Positions 1-9,139 of a DNA stretch of 64,000 nt are shown here, in pieces. Within the stretch, counting starts at the first letter, position 1. Each line of letters opens with the position of its first letter. The translations under genes and the position numbers were made by a program. The notes below the pieces were generated by a model, which made no database searches, had not been told where the DNA came from, and was given only the letters and a program-made list of their open reading frames with translations. Source of the stretch: Burkholderiaceae bacterium (GTDB lineage: Bacteria > Pseudomonadota > Gammaproteobacteria > Burkholderiales > Burkholderiaceae_C); contig CAKKRJ010000005.1 of NCBI GenBank assembly GCA_919902775.1, positions 62,001-126,000 of the forward strand, given 5' to 3'.

Positions 1-54
1 CCGGTCATGCCCAAAGCCCCCAATTCGGTGTTTCAGCTCAGCATGATGCTCTGA
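1..54 (+). CDS. possible 3' end of an upstream gene (partial)
   Basis: The first frame of the window stays open to a TGA at 52-54 and would encode a 17-residue tail ending in FQLSMML. It could be the C-terminus of a gene that starts to the left of the window. It is too short to identify, and an open stretch of this length can occur by chance. The following 89 bases before the PHA synthase hold two small inverted repeats (62-68 with 75-81, and AGGCC/GGCCT near 116-133) but no clear promoter. Confidence 0.2.
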   Translation, partial: PVMPKAPNSVFQLSMML

Positions 55-143
55 GCCTGGACGATGGGACTATCCCCATCGGTGTGGGCGCCTCTACCGA
101 CAGGTGGATGGTGGCAGGCCTTGTCCGGGCCTAGCATGGCCGG

Positions 144-1898
144 GTGAAAAATTTTCGCCTCCATCCACTTGCTGCCGACGTCCCACGACCAGGGCCTATG
201 CTGGACCGCTGGGCCCACACCCAGGTGTCGCCATTCACGCGGGGTGTCTCGACGGCGTCCTTGCGCATGGCGTTTGAAGACTGGCTGACGCATCTGTCCC
301 AGAACCCGGCCGAGCAACTCAAGCTGCTGCAACTGGCGCTGCAAAGTGTGCAGCAGTGGACCTCTTATGCGGCTCAGGCGCAACAGCGCAATTGCAAACT
401 GTGCATTGAGCCCATGGTGCACGACACGCGTTTTGAGCACCCGAGTTGGCAGACGTGGCCTTTCAATGCGATCAGTCAGTCATTTTTGCTGACGCAGCAA
501 TGGTGGCAAGAAGCGACGACCGGGGTGCGTGGTGTTTCGCCACACCATGAGTCGGTGGTCAATTTCGCGGCCCGGCAGTGCCTGGACATGGTGTCCCCCG
601 CTAATTTTGTGCTGACCAATCCCGAGGTACTGGAATGCACCCAGAAAACCATGGGCGCCAATTTGCAGCAGGGTTTTCAGAACTGGCTGGAAGACCTCCA
701 GCGCTTGCAGGCAGGTCAAGCGCCCCAAGGTGCCGAGGCTTACCAAGTGGGGCGCGACGTGGCCATCACGCCGGGCCAGGTCATTTACCGCAACCACCTG
801 ATCGAGTTGATTCAGTACACCCCCAGCACCGACCAGGTGCATCCCGAGCCGGTGTTGATCGTGCCGTCGTGGATCATGAAGTACTACATCCTGGATTTGT
901 CGCCGCACAACTCGCTGATCAAGTATTTGGTGGACCACGGTCACACGGTGTTTGCCATGTCCTGGGCCAACCCCGGCAGTGACGACCGGGACCTGGACCT
1001 GGACGACTATTTGCGCATGGGCGTGATGGACGCCCTGGAAGTGGTGTGCGCCGTGGTGCCCAGACACAAAGTGCATGCGGTCGGGTATTGCCTGGGCGGC
1101 ACACTGCTGGCCATCGCCGCTGCGGCCATGGCCAGAGAGGCCGATGACCGTCTGGCCAGCCTCACGCTGGTGGCCGCACAGACCGACTTCACGGAGCCTG
1201 GCGAACTGGAACTGTTCATTGACGACAGCCAGGTTGCTTATCTGGAAGACATCATGTGGGACCGGGGGTATCTGGACAGCTCGCAGATGGCGGGCGCGTT
1301 CCAGTGGATGAACTCGAACGACCTGATCTGGTCGCGCATGCTCAAGAACTATTTGCTGGGTGAGCGCCCGCCCATGAGTGACCTGATGGCCTGGAATGCC
1401 GATGGCACACGCTTGCCTTACCGCATGCACGCCGAATATTTACGGCGCATGTTTTTGAAAAACGATTTGGCCAGCGGCCGTTACCCCGTCAACGGCAGAC
1501 CCGTGGCCTTGACCGCGATTCAATGTCCGATTTACGCCATTGGCACCGTTCGCGACCATGTGGCCCCGTGGCGTTCGGTGCACAAATTGCACCTGCTGAC
1601 GAATGTGGACACCACCTTCGTGTTGACCTCGGGTGGCCACAATGTGGGCATCGTCAACCCGCCGGGTGTGCCAGGGCGCAGTTTTCATGTGTTGACGCGG
1701 CTGCACGATGGGCCCTACTTGGACCCCGATGCATGGTGGCAGGCCGCAGCCCTGCACGAAGGCTCCTGGTGGCCGCATTGGCAGGCCTGGCTGCAAACCC
1801 AATCGGGCCCTGCAGGCCCGTTGCCTGCCATGGGGGCCACCGACCTGGGTTTGGCGCCCTTGGGTGATGCGCCCGGGCAATATGTTTTGGAAAATTGA
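144..1898 (+). CDS. phaC: PHA/PHB synthase (class I-like poly(3-hydroxyalkanoate) polymerase)
   Basis: Polymerises (R)-3-hydroxyacyl-CoA into polyhydroxyalkanoate storage granules. The 584-residue product has the PhaC N-terminal domain followed by an alpha/beta hydrolase core. The lipase-like box GYCLGG (314-319) places the nucleophile at C316. The catalytic Asp is D471 in GTVRDHVAPW and the His is H499 in GGHNVGIVNPPG, so the triad is intact. The start used is GTG 144, directly after an in-frame TAG at 132-134. ATG 198 has a better Shine-Dalgarno (AGGG) and is a realistic alternative. No phaA, phaB or phasin gene adjoins it, so it may be a second, unlinked synthase of the cell (inference). 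Confidence 0.9.
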   Translation: MKNFRLHPLAADVPRPGPMLDRWAHTQVSPFTRGVSTASLRMAFEDWLTHLSQNPAEQLKLLQLALQSVQQWTSYAAQAQQRNCKLCIEPMVHDTRFEHPSWQTWPFNAISQSFLLTQQWWQEATTGVRGVSPHHESVVNFAARQCLDMVSPANFVLTNPEVLECTQKTMGANLQQGFQNWLEDLQRLQAGQAPQGAEAYQVGRDVAITPGQVIYRNHLIELIQYTPSTDQVHPEPVLIVPSWIMKYYILDLSPHNSLIKYLVDHGHTVFAMSWANPGSDDRDLDLDDYLRMGVMDALEVVCAVVPRHKVHAVGYCLGGTLLAIAAAAMAREADDRLASLTLVAAQTDFTEPGELELFIDDSQVAYLEDIMWDRGYLDSSQMAGAFQWMNSNDLIWSRMLKNYLLGERPPMSDLMAWNADGTRLPYRMHAEYLRRMFLKNDLASGRYPVNGRPVALTAIQCPIYAIGTVRDHVAPWRSVHKLHLLTNVDTTFVLTSGGHNVGIVNPPGVPGRSFHVLTRLHDGPYLDPDAWWQAAALHEGSWWPHWQAWLQTQSGPAGPLPAMGATDLGLAPLGDAPGQYVLEN

Positions 1899-1899
1899 G

Positions 1900-1924
1900 C
1901 GGTCGCACATGGAACTGTGCACCG
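1900..1924 (+). terminator. hairpin between convergent phaC and arsJ
   Basis: A stem with arms GCACA (1905-1909) and TGTGC (1916-1920) is extended by CGGT/ACCG after a one-base bulge. It sits directly behind the phaC stop and before the arsJ stop on the other strand. There is no T-run, so intrinsic termination is uncertain. Confidence 0.3.
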
Positions 1925-1972
1925 TGTCGCTGAGCTTGTTGCACGGTAGCTCACTGCATGGGCCGTGGGCGT

Positions 1973-3241
1973 TCATGGCGCATCGGCTGCCTTGGCCGTC
2001 TGGTGGTGAGTGGGCAAGCCCACCGCCAAAACGACGGGCAATCGCCAGGTCGCCAGCCAGCACAGCAAAAGCATCAGCGCCGAACCCAGCAGCGCGTACA
2101 TCAGACCGCCCCATTGGTAGAGCAGGCCCGACAGCAAGGTGCCCATGAAACGCCCCAGCGCGTTGGCCGCGTAATAAAACCCCACGTCTTCGGCCGCTTT
2201 TTCAGAGCCCGCATAGGCCAGAACCAAGTAGCTGTGCACCGAGGAGTTGATGGCAAAGGCAAAGCCAAACAGGCTCAGGCCCCCCACCACCCACCACTGC
2301 AGCTGCGGCGCTTGCAGCCACATGGCGGTGGCGATGCCCAGCGGAATGAGTGTGAGCACTGCCGACCACCATTGGGCGGCAGGCACTTCGCGGCTCAGGC
2401 CGTCGGCGCTGCGCCGCACCAGTTGCGGGGCCAGGGCCTGCACCAGGCCGTAGCCAATGGTCCAGGCCGCCAGGAAGCCGCCCACCATGGTGAACGTCCA
2501 GCCCACCGAATACAAAAACACCGGCACGCCCACCACAAACCACACATCGCGCGCGCCAAACAAAGCCACGCGTGCCACCGCCAGTGCGTTGATGCCCTGG
2601 TTTTTGGCGAACAGTTCACGTGCCGAGCCCGAGGCTTTGCTCTTGCCCATCATGGGAGGCAAGCTGCTGACCACACCGATCAGCACCAGCCCCAGCAAGG
2701 CCGACATGGCCCATAGCGCGCCCTGAAAGCCCAGGGTTTCCAGCAGCAAGCCGCCCAGGAAAAAGCCAAAACCCTTCATGGCGTTTTTGCTGCCGGTGAA
2801 CCAGGCCACCCATTTGAACAATTGGCCGTTGCCTTGGGCCTTGGCTTGCGCCTGCGTGATCTTGATGGCCGACTTGCTGGCGGTCTTGGTCAGGTCTTTG
2901 GCCACCCCGCACACGCCTTGCGACAGCACGACCCAGGCCACCGACATGGCGGCTGTCCAGTCGGGCTGCAGGGCCGACAGCAAACCAAAACCAATGATCT
3001 GCGTGACCAAGCCCACGCTGAGCATGCGGGCAATGCCAAAGCGCGTGGCCAGCCAGCCGCCCACCAGGTTGGCCAGCACGCCAGCGGCTTCGTACAGCAA
3101 GAACAAAAAGGCCAGCGTGAACGGTGAATAGCCCAGCTTGTAAAAGTGCAGCAGCACCAGCATGCGCAAAGCGCCGTCGGTCAGGGTAAAGCCCCAATAG
3201 GCCGCCGTGACGATGCCGTAATTTCTTTCTGCGGCGTTCAT
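1973..3241 (-). CDS. arsJ: organoarsenical efflux MFS permease ArsJ
   Basis: A 422-residue, roughly 12-segment major facilitator. Its N-terminal region with YWGFTLTDGALRMLVLLHF matches the ArsJ family as I know it. ArsJ exports 1-arseno-3-phosphoglycerate, made when GAPDH uses arsenate in place of phosphate; the product decays outside and frees arsenate. The gene starts one base after the stop of the GAPDH gene on the same strand, so the two are translationally linked. This GAPDH-ArsJ pairing is the known arsenate resistance module. No arsR, arsC or arsB is visible nearby. Family assignment is from remembered sequence features and context. Confidence 0.85.
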   Translation of the reverse strand: MNAAERNYGIVTAAYWGFTLTDGALRMLVLLHFYKLGYSPFTLAFLFLLYEAAGVLANLVGGWLATRFGIARMLSVGLVTQIIGFGLLSALQPDWTAAMSVAWVVLSQGVCGVAKDLTKTASKSAIKITQAQAKAQGNGQLFKWVAWFTGSKNAMKGFGFFLGGLLLETLGFQGALWAMSALLGLVLIGVVSSLPPMMGKSKASGSARELFAKNQGINALAVARVALFGARDVWFVVGVPVFLYSVGWTFTMVGGFLAAWTIGYGLVQALAPQLVRRSADGLSREVPAAQWWSAVLTLIPLGIATAMWLQAPQLQWWVVGGLSLFGFAFAINSSVHSYLVLAYAGSEKAAEDVGFYYAANALGRFMGTLLSGLLYQWGGLMYALLGSALMLLLCWLATWRLPVVLAVGLPTHHQTAKAADAP

Positions 3242-3242
3242 C

Positions 3243-4286
3243 TCAGATGCCGACGTCGTTCATGTGGCAGGCCAGGTCCACCATGCGGCAGGCGTAGCCC
3301 ATTTCGTTGTCGTACCAGGCGTAGACCTTGAGCAAAGTGCCATCGGTGACCAGGGTGGACAGGGCATCGACGATGGCGCTGCGCGTGTCGCGGGCGTAAT
3401 CGACGCTGACCAGGGGCCGCGTTTCGTAGCCCAGAATGCCCGCCAACGGTCCTTGGGCCGCCGCGGCAAACAAGGCGTTGACTTCTTCGGCGCTGGTTTC
3501 GCGCTGCATTTCGAACACGCAATCGGTCAGCGAGGCGTTGAGCACCGGGGCGCGCACGGCGTGGCCATTGAGCTTGCCCTTGAGTTCGGGGTAGATCAGG
3601 GCGATTGCGGTGGCGCTGCCGGTGGTGGTGGGGGCCAGGCTGGTCATGGCGCTGCGGGCGCGGCGCAGGTCTTTGTGTGGCGCATCGACCACCAGGTTGG
3701 TGTTGGTCGGGTCGTGGATGGTGGTGATCTGGCCGTGCCGGATGCCAATGGCTTCGTGCACCACCTTGACCACCGGGGCCAGGCAGTTGGTGGTGCAGGA
3801 GGCGGCTGTGACGATGCGGTCTTTGGCCGGGTTGTACTGCGTGTGGTTGATGCCGACCACGATGTTCAGCACATCGCCCACCTTCACGGGCGCGGCCACG
3901 ATGACGCGTTTGGCGCCCCGGTCCAGGTGGCCCTGGAGGGTTTCGGGGGTTAAAAATTGACCGGTGCATTCCAGTACCAGATCCACCCCCAGATCGCCCC
4001 AGGGAATGTCGGCCGGGTTGGCGTGCGACGAGAAGCCCAGGCTGCGCTCGCCGATGCGGATGGCATTGCCACTCTCGGCTTCGATGTGCTCGCGCCATTT
4101 GCCCTGCACGCTGTCAAAAGCCAGCAAGTGCGCCGTGGCCGCCGCGCCGCCCTTGAGCTCGTTCAGGTGCACCACCTCCAGGCGGTTGCCGGCGCGCGGG
4201 TCGTCTTGCTGGCGCTCGGCAGCGCCCATGGCCGCACGCAAGGCCAAACGGCCGATGCGGCCCATTCCGTTGATGCCGACTTTCAT
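3243..4286 (-). CDS. ArsJ-associated glyceraldehyde-3-phosphate dehydrogenase
   Basis: A 347-residue GAPDH. The NAD-binding motif [10 protein letters not shown] lies at residues 4-13. The catalytic cysteine is C164 in ASCTTNC, and H191 follows at the expected distance. Placed immediately upstream of arsJ (one base apart), it most likely serves arsenate detoxification by forming 1-arseno-3-phosphoglycerate rather than acting only in glycolysis. The upstream region carries three 11-bp repeats with GTCAC-type cores (4331-4363), possible PhoB sites. The Shine-Dalgarno is weak. A glycolytic role cannot be excluded from sequence alone. Confidence 0.88.
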   Translation of the reverse strand: MKVGINGMGRIGRLALRAAMGAAERQQDDPRAGNRLEVVHLNELKGGAAATAHLLAFDSVQGKWREHIEAESGNAIRIGERSLGFSSHANPADIPWGDLGVDLVLECTGQFLTPETLQGHLDRGAKRVIVAAPVKVGDVLNIVVGINHTQYNPAKDRIVTAASCTTNCLAPVVKVVHEAIGIRHGQITTIHDPTNTNLVVDAPHKDLRRARSAMTSLAPTTTGSATAIALIYPELKGKLNGHAVRAPVLNASLTDCVFEMQRETSAEEVNALFAAAAQGPLAGILGYETRPLVSVDYARDTRSAIVDALSTLVTDGTLLKVYAWYDNEMGYACRMVDLACHMNDVGI

Positions 4287-4330
4287 GGTGAATCAATCTT
4301 TCAATGGTTCTGGAAATGTGGACGGCTGAA

Positions 4331-4363
4331 CTGTGCCACGTCTTTGTGACGTTGCTGTGACGT
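4331..4363 (-). promoter_or_regulatory. candidate Pho box array for the GAPDH-arsJ operon
   Basis: Read on the minus strand there are three contiguous 11-base units: ACGTCACAGCA, ACGTCACAAAG and ACGTGGCACAG. PhoB binds direct repeats of 7 bases plus a 4-base spacer (consensus CTGTCAT then A/T-rich), so both the period and the GTCAC core fit. The array ends 44 bases before the GAPDH start codon. Cores differ from the consensus at their first two bases, and the -10 downstream (CACATT) is poor. Confidence 0.45.
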
Positions 4364-4528
4364 GCGCAACGAATACATCTGCAAGTTTGTGACCGCTGCC
4401 GTGTGGGACCCGCGTGAGGTGGGCGGCGGAAGGGTGGCGGTCTGATCGGTGGGTTAACACCATCCGTGCGCTTGGCCACCAACCCGCACCGTGTGCCCGT
4501 GTTGTTTGTCATCAAGGCAAAGGACCTT

Positions 4529-4546
4529 TTGACACAGTATTGTCAC
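4529..4546 (+). promoter_or_regulatory. Pho box upstream of pstS
   Basis: TTGACAC-AGTA-TTGTCAC is a 7-4-7 direct repeat close to the PhoB consensus. A -10-like TAAAGT at 4557-4562 begins 10 bases after the box, the usual arrangement in PhoB-activated promoters, where the box replaces the -35. A further TTGTCAT at 4506-4512 lies 23 bases upstream, one base out of register. The rest of the 353-base interval 4287-4639 shows nothing else I can name. Confidence 0.7.
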
Positions 4547-4639
4547 AATGGGCCAATAAAGTGGAAACATGTGCCGAAAAGTACGGGTCAGCACTTCCTT
4601 GAAATCCCGAATTTTTACCTTCCTGAACCAGGAGTTGAC

Positions 4640-5656
4640 ATGTTGAAAATGAAATCTGCCATCGTGGCGATCGGTTTGAGCGTTGTGGCAGCCACATCGT
4701 GGGCGGCTGACATCACGGGCGCTGGCGCCACTTTTCCTTACCCCATCTATGCCAAATGGGCCGAGGCCTACAAAGCCGCAACCGGTGTGGGCCTGAACTA
4801 CCAATCCATCGGTTCTTCGGGTGGGTTGAAGCAAATCCGCGCCAAGACTGTCAGCTTCGGCGCTTCGGATGCGCCCGTGTCCGGTGCCGATCTGGACAAA
4901 GACGGCATGGTGCAGTTCCCCGCCATCGTGGGCGGCACCGTGCCGGTGGTGAACCTGGAAGGTTTCAAGCCTGGCGAGTTGCGCATTTCCGGCCCTGTGC
5001 TGGCCGAGGTGTACCTGGGCACCATCAGCAAGTGGAACGATGCCAAGCTGGCGGCCTTGAACCCTGGCAAGAAACTGCCTGACCAAGCCATCACCGTGGT
5101 GCACCGCGCTGACGGTTCGGGCACAACGTTCAACTTCACCGACTACCTGACGGCCGTCAGCAAAGACTGGGCTGGCAAAGTGGGCAAGGGCGCTGCGGTC
5201 AAATGGCCTGCTGATTCTTCGGTGGGTGGCAAGGGCAACGAAGGTGTGGCTGCCAACGTGAACCGCGTCAAGGGCGCTGTGGGTTATGTGGAATACGCCT
5301 ACGTCAAGAAAAACAACATGAATTTCCTGCAGTTGCAAAACGCAGCGGGCAAGTACGTGAGCCCCGACGATGTGACTTTCGCGGCCGCTGCCGCCGGTGC
5401 GGATTGGTTCAGCGTGCCCGGCATGGGCGTGTCCATGGTGAACGCCAAGGGCAACGAGAGCTGGCCCATCAGCACAGCGTCGTTCATCCTGATGTACAAA
5501 AAGCCTGCCAACAAAGCCGCATCGGACGAAGTCTTGAAGTTCTTTGACTGGGCTTTCAAGAACGGCAAGAAACTGGCTTCTGACCTGGACTATGTGCCTT
5601 TGCCGGATGCCTTGACCAGCCAGATTCGCACCAAGGTCTGGTCCGAAATCAAGTAA
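4640..5656 (+). CDS. pstS: phosphate ABC transporter substrate-binding protein PstS
   Basis: Periplasmic phosphate receptor of the high-affinity Pst importer. The ATG at 4640 is preceded by GGAG at 4631-4634 and opens a classical signal peptide ending AWA before ADITGAGATFP, giving a 338-residue precursor of normal length. A longer in-frame reading from GTG 4466 runs through the promoter and is rejected. Phosphate-binding landmarks include GAGATFPYP near the mature N-terminus and HRADGSGTTFNF in the middle. It is the first gene of pstSCAB-phoUBR, behind a Pho box and followed by an attenuator-like hairpin. Confidence 0.95.
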   Translation: MLKMKSAIVAIGLSVVAATSWAADITGAGATFPYPIYAKWAEAYKAATGVGLNYQSIGSSGGLKQIRAKTVSFGASDAPVSGADLDKDGMVQFPAIVGGTVPVVNLEGFKPGELRISGPVLAEVYLGTISKWNDAKLAALNPGKKLPDQAITVVHRADGSGTTFNFTDYLTAVSKDWAGKVGKGAAVKWPADSSVGGKGNEGVAANVNRVKGAVGYVEYAYVKKNNMNFLQLQNAAGKYVSPDDVTFAAAAAGADWFSVPGMGVSMVNAKGNESWPISTASFILMYKKPANKAASDEVLKFFDWAFKNGKKLASDLDYVPLPDALTSQIRTKVWSEIK

Positions 5657-5690
5657 GCCAGTCAATCCATTTTTTTAAAATGGGGTGCAA

Positions 5691-5725
5691 ACCTCTCATC
5701 CGTGTGGGTGAGAGGTGTTTGTTTT
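5691..5725 (+). terminator. attenuator/terminator between pstS and pstC
   Basis: Arms ACCTCTCA (5691-5698) and TGAGAGGT (5709-5716) pair perfectly around a 10-base loop and are followed by GTTTGTTTT. Partial termination here would give more PstS than membrane components, a common arrangement in pst operons. Confidence 0.65.
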
Positions 5726-5768
5726 CAAGTCGCTGTAAATTGCCATGCCGTTGTCACAAGGAATAACT

Positions 5769-6755
5769 ATGGGCTCGATCGAAAAGGCCAGCCAAGTGCC
5801 CGATCAAAACATGCTGTCCGTCGTGAAGCGACAACGCATCCAGGATTTCTTTTTCCACAAGATCACCCTGGGCTTTTCCCTGTTGGTCCTGTTTGCCCTG
5901 CTGGGCATCATCATTTCCTTGCTCATCAACGCCTGGCCTGCGTTGTCCAAGTTTGGTTTTCAATTCATCTGGCGTGTGGAGTGGGACATCGTCAACGACG
6001 AGTTCGGCGCGGCCATTGCCATTTTCGGCACCCTGGTGAGTGCCCTCATTGCGCTGGTGATTGCGGTGCCTTTGTCTTTTGGCATCGCCTTGTTTCTGAC
6101 CGAAACCTGCCCGGTGGTTCTGCGCCGCCCCTTGGGCACCGCGATCGAATTGTTGGCGGCAGTGCCTTCCATCATCTACGGCATGTTTGGCCTGTTCATT
6201 TTTGCGCCCTTGTTCGCCGAATACGGTCAACCGGCCTTGCAATCCACCTTGGGCCAAATGCCCCTCATTGGAAGCTTGTTTGGTGGCGCCATGAACGGCG
6301 TGGGCATTCTGGCGGCAGGAATTGTGCTGGCGTTCATGATCTTGCCCTTCATTGCCGCCGTCATGCGCGATGTGTTCGAGATCGTTCCCCCCATCCTGCG
6401 TGAGTCGGCCTACGGACTGGGCTGCACCACCTGGGAAGTGGTGCGCAGCATCGTGTTGCCTTACACCCAAAAAGGGGTGATCGGCGGGGTCATGCTGGGT
6501 TTGGGCCGCGCACTGGGCGAAACCATGGCCGTGACCTTTGTGATTGGCAACTCGCAGCGCCTGAGTGCCTCGCTGTTTTCACCAGGCACCACCATCGCCT
6601 CGACCTTGGCCAACGAATTCGGCGAAGCGGCCGACTTTCACCTGTCCACCCTCTTTGCATTGGGCTTCTTGCTGTTCGTGATCACCTTCATTGTCTTGAG
6701 CCTGGCCAAGATCATGTTGATCCGCGCTGAAAAAGCCAAAGGCACGAAAAGCTGA
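5769..6755 (+). CDS. pstC: phosphate ABC transporter permease PstC
   Basis: Inner-membrane permease subunit of the Pst phosphate importer, forming a heterodimer with PstA. The 328-residue reading has about six hydrophobic segments and the permease EAA loop region around [17 protein letters not shown] start it at ATG 5769 because AAGGA lies 5-6 bases upstream. An earlier ATG at 5745 would add eight residues but lacks a ribosome binding site. pstA follows 20 bases downstream. Confidence 0.93.
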   Translation: MGSIEKASQVPDQNMLSVVKRQRIQDFFFHKITLGFSLLVLFALLGIIISLLINAWPALSKFGFQFIWRVEWDIVNDEFGAAIAIFGTLVSALIALVIAVPLSFGIALFLTETCPVVLRRPLGTAIELLAAVPSIIYGMFGLFIFAPLFAEYGQPALQSTLGQMPLIGSLFGGAMNGVGILAAGIVLAFMILPFIAAVMRDVFEIVPPILRESAYGLGCTTWEVVRSIVLPYTQKGVIGGVMLGLGRALGETMAVTFVIGNSQRLSASLFSPGTTIASTLANEFGEAADFHLSTLFALGFLLFVITFIVLSLAKIMLIRAEKAKGTKS

Positions 6756-6775
6756 ACACCCACTGGAGAAATCGG

Positions 6776-7624
6776 ATGGATCTGACTATTTACAAACGCA
6801 GGCAGCTGGCCAACCGGATCGGCCTGACCTTGTCCATGCTGGCCATGGGCCTGGGCTTGTTCGTCTTGCTGTGGATTTTGTTTGTGCTGTTTTCCAACGG
6901 CATCGCAGCGCTCGACTGGGCCATGTTCACACAGTCCACGCCCGCGCCGGGCTCGGATGGTGGTGGTTTGGCCAACGCGATTGTGGGCAGCCTGATGATG
7001 GTGGTGGTCACGGCGCTGGTCAGCACCCCGATCGGCATCTTTGCCGGCGTGTACCTGGCCGAATACGGTGACCAAAGCAAGACCGCTGAATGGACGCGGT
7101 TTGTGACCGACATCATGTTGTCCGCCCCTTCGATTGTGCTGGGCCTGTTTGTGTACGCGATCTTGGTCGCGCAGGTGCAGCACTTTTCGGGTTGGGCGGG
7201 TTCTTTGGCGCTGTGCCTGATTGCCGTGCCGGTGGTGGTGCGCACCACCGAAAACATGCTGCGCCTGGTGCCCGGCAGCTTGCGTGAAGCGGCGTTTGCC
7301 CTGGGGGCCCCGCGCTGGAAAGTGGCGACCTTCATCACGCTGCGCGCCGCCAAGTCGGGCGTGATGACCGGATTGTTGCTGGCCTTGGCCCGCATCAGCG
7401 GAGAGACCGCGCCGCTGTTGTTCACCGCGCTGAACAACCAGTTTTTCTCCACCGACATGAATGCGCCGATGGCCAACTTGCCTGTGGTGATCTTCCAGTT
7501 CGCCATGAGCCCTTACGACAACTGGGTGCGGCTGGCCTGGGGCGGTGCCTTGCTGATCACCCTGACGGTTTTGGCGCTGAACATTTTGGCGCGCGTGTTC
7601 TTCCGCGACAAAGCCCAAGCTTAA
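6776..7624 (+). CDS. pstA: phosphate ABC transporter permease PstA
   Basis: Second membrane subunit of the Pst importer, 282 residues, with six predicted membrane spans. The cytoplasmic loop [21 protein letters not shown] contacts the ATPase in this family. TGGAGAA precedes the ATG. It lies between pstC and pstB with 20- and 10-base gaps, consistent with one transcript. Confidence 0.93.
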   Translation: MDLTIYKRRQLANRIGLTLSMLAMGLGLFVLLWILFVLFSNGIAALDWAMFTQSTPAPGSDGGGLANAIVGSLMMVVVTALVSTPIGIFAGVYLAEYGDQSKTAEWTRFVTDIMLSAPSIVLGLFVYAILVAQVQHFSGWAGSLALCLIAVPVVVRTTENMLRLVPGSLREAAFALGAPRWKVATFITLRAAKSGVMTGLLLALARISGETAPLLFTALNNQFFSTDMNAPMANLPVVIFQFAMSPYDNWVRLAWGGALLITLTVLALNILARVFFRDKAQA

Positions 7625-7634
7625 TTTTTGAACG

Positions 7635-8426
7635 ATGGAATTCAACATGCCTGCAATTCAACAGATGCCTTTGAAGAATGCGTTGGAAATTCGCAACCTC
7701 AATTTTTTCTACGGAACTTTCAAGGGCTTGAAAAACGTCAATCTGGACATTGCCGAAAACAAGGTCACGGCCTTCATCGGCCCTTCAGGTTGCGGCAAAT
7801 CCACCTTGCTGCGCACGCTCAACCGCATGTACAGCCTGTACCCCGGTCAGCGCGCAGAAGGCGAGATCAATTTTTATGGCCAGAACATTCTGGATGCCAA
7901 GCAAGACCTGAACTTGCTGCGCGCCCGTGTGGGCATGGTGTTTCAAAAGCCGACACCTTTCCCGATGTCCATTTACGACAACATCGCGTTTGGTATCCGC
8001 CTGTATGAAAACCTGGGCCGTGCCGACATGGACGAACGCGTGGAGTGGGCTTTGACCAAGGCCGCGATCTGGAGCGAAGTCAAAGACAAGCTGGGTCAAA
8101 GCGGCCTGTCGCTGTCGGGTGGCCAGCAGCAACGCCTGTGCATTGCACGCACCGTGGCGGTCAAGCCATCGGTCATTTTGCTGGACGAGCCCACTTCGGC
8201 GCTCGATCCGATCTCGACGGCCAAGGTCGAAGAATTGGTCAGCGAATTGAAAAAAGACTACACGGTGGCCATCGTCACGCACAACATGCAGCAGGCGGCC
8301 CGTGTGTCTGATTTCACGGCCTACATGTATTTGGGTGAGTTGGTCGAGTTCGGTCAGACCGAACAGATCTTCATGAAGCCCGCACGCCAAGAGACCGAAG
8401 ACTACATCACAGGCCGTTTCGGCTGA
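7635..8426 (+). CDS. pstB: phosphate ABC transporter ATPase PstB
   Basis: Energy-coupling ATPase of the Pst importer, 263 residues. Walker A is GPSGCGKST (49-57). The signature LSGGQQQR, the Walker B VILLDEP and the H-loop VTHN follow in order, so the protein should be active. Besides driving uptake, PstB with PhoU is part of the signal that silences PhoR when phosphate is plentiful. MPAIQ at residue 5 offers an alternative start. Confidence 0.95.
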   Translation: MEFNMPAIQQMPLKNALEIRNLNFFYGTFKGLKNVNLDIAENKVTAFIGPSGCGKSTLLRTLNRMYSLYPGQRAEGEINFYGQNILDAKQDLNLLRARVGMVFQKPTPFPMSIYDNIAFGIRLYENLGRADMDERVEWALTKAAIWSEVKDKLGQSGLSLSGGQQQRLCIARTVAVKPSVILLDEPTSALDPISTAKVEELVSELKKDYTVAIVTHNMQQAARVSDFTAYMYLGELVEFGQTEQIFMKPARQETEDYITGRFG

Positions 8427-8440
8427 TCAGGAGAAGCACC

Positions 8441-9139
8441 ATGGAAAAACACATTTCTAGCCAATTCGATGCCGATTTGACCAACGTGTCTTCTCGTGTT
8501 CTGGAGCTGGGCGGCTTGGTGGAGGCGCAAACGCGCCACGCCGTTTATGCCTTGGCCCAGTTCAACATGGAAGTCGCCAGCCAGGTGATTGCCACGGAAA
8601 AGCAGGTCAACACGCTGGAAGTCGAGATCGATGCCGAACTGGCCTCGATCATTGCCCGTCGTCAGCCCACTGCCCGGGATCTGCGCTTGCTGATGGCGAT
8701 CTCCAAGATCACCGGCAACCTCGAGCGTGCCGGTGACGAAGCCGAACGCATTGCGCGCATGGTCAAGAAAATTCTGGAGCAGGGCAGCCCCCGCAACTTG
8801 CCTGCGTCGGAGTTGCGCATTGCTTCGGATCTGGCCTCCGATTTGCTGCGCAAAGCACTGGATGCCTTCGCGCGCCTGGATGTGAACACCGCGCTGACGA
8901 TTTTGAAAGAAGACGATCTGATCGATGCGGAGTTCAACGGCTTTGTGCGCAAGTTGGTCACCTACATGATGGAAGACCCCCGCACCATCTCGGCCAGCCT
9001 GGACTTGCTGTTTGTGGCCAAGGCGATTGAGCGCATTGGCGACCATGCCAAGAACATCGCCGAGTTTGTGATTTACGTGGTCAAGGGTGCCGATGTGCGC
9101 CACACCGCACTGACGGACATTGAAAAAGCGGTCCAATGA
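8441..9139 (+). CDS. phoU: phosphate signalling regulator PhoU
   Basis: A 232-residue all-helical protein with two tandem PhoU repeats, each with an E/D-rich metal-binding helix (ERAGDEAERIARM in the first, ERIGDHAKNIAEF in the second). It links Pst transport state to PhoR and limits phosphate uptake. AGGAG stands before the ATG. Its stop overlaps the phoB start as ATGA, implying translational coupling. Confidence 0.95.
   Translation: MEKHISSQFDADLTNVSSRVLELGGLVEAQTRHAVYALAQFNMEVASQVIATEKQVNTLEVEIDAELASIIARRQPTARDLRLLMAISKITGNLERAGDEAERIARMVKKILEQGSPRNLPASELRIASDLASDLLRKALDAFARLDVNTALTILKEDDLIDAEFNGFVRKLVTYMMEDPRTISASLDLLFVAKAIERIGDHAKNIAEFVIYVVKGADVRHTALTDIEKAVQ

Noticed and set aside
480..1430. 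Minus-strand open frame inside phaC
   Set aside because: It is antisense to a complete PHA synthase with an intact catalytic triad and has a composition typical of shadow frames.
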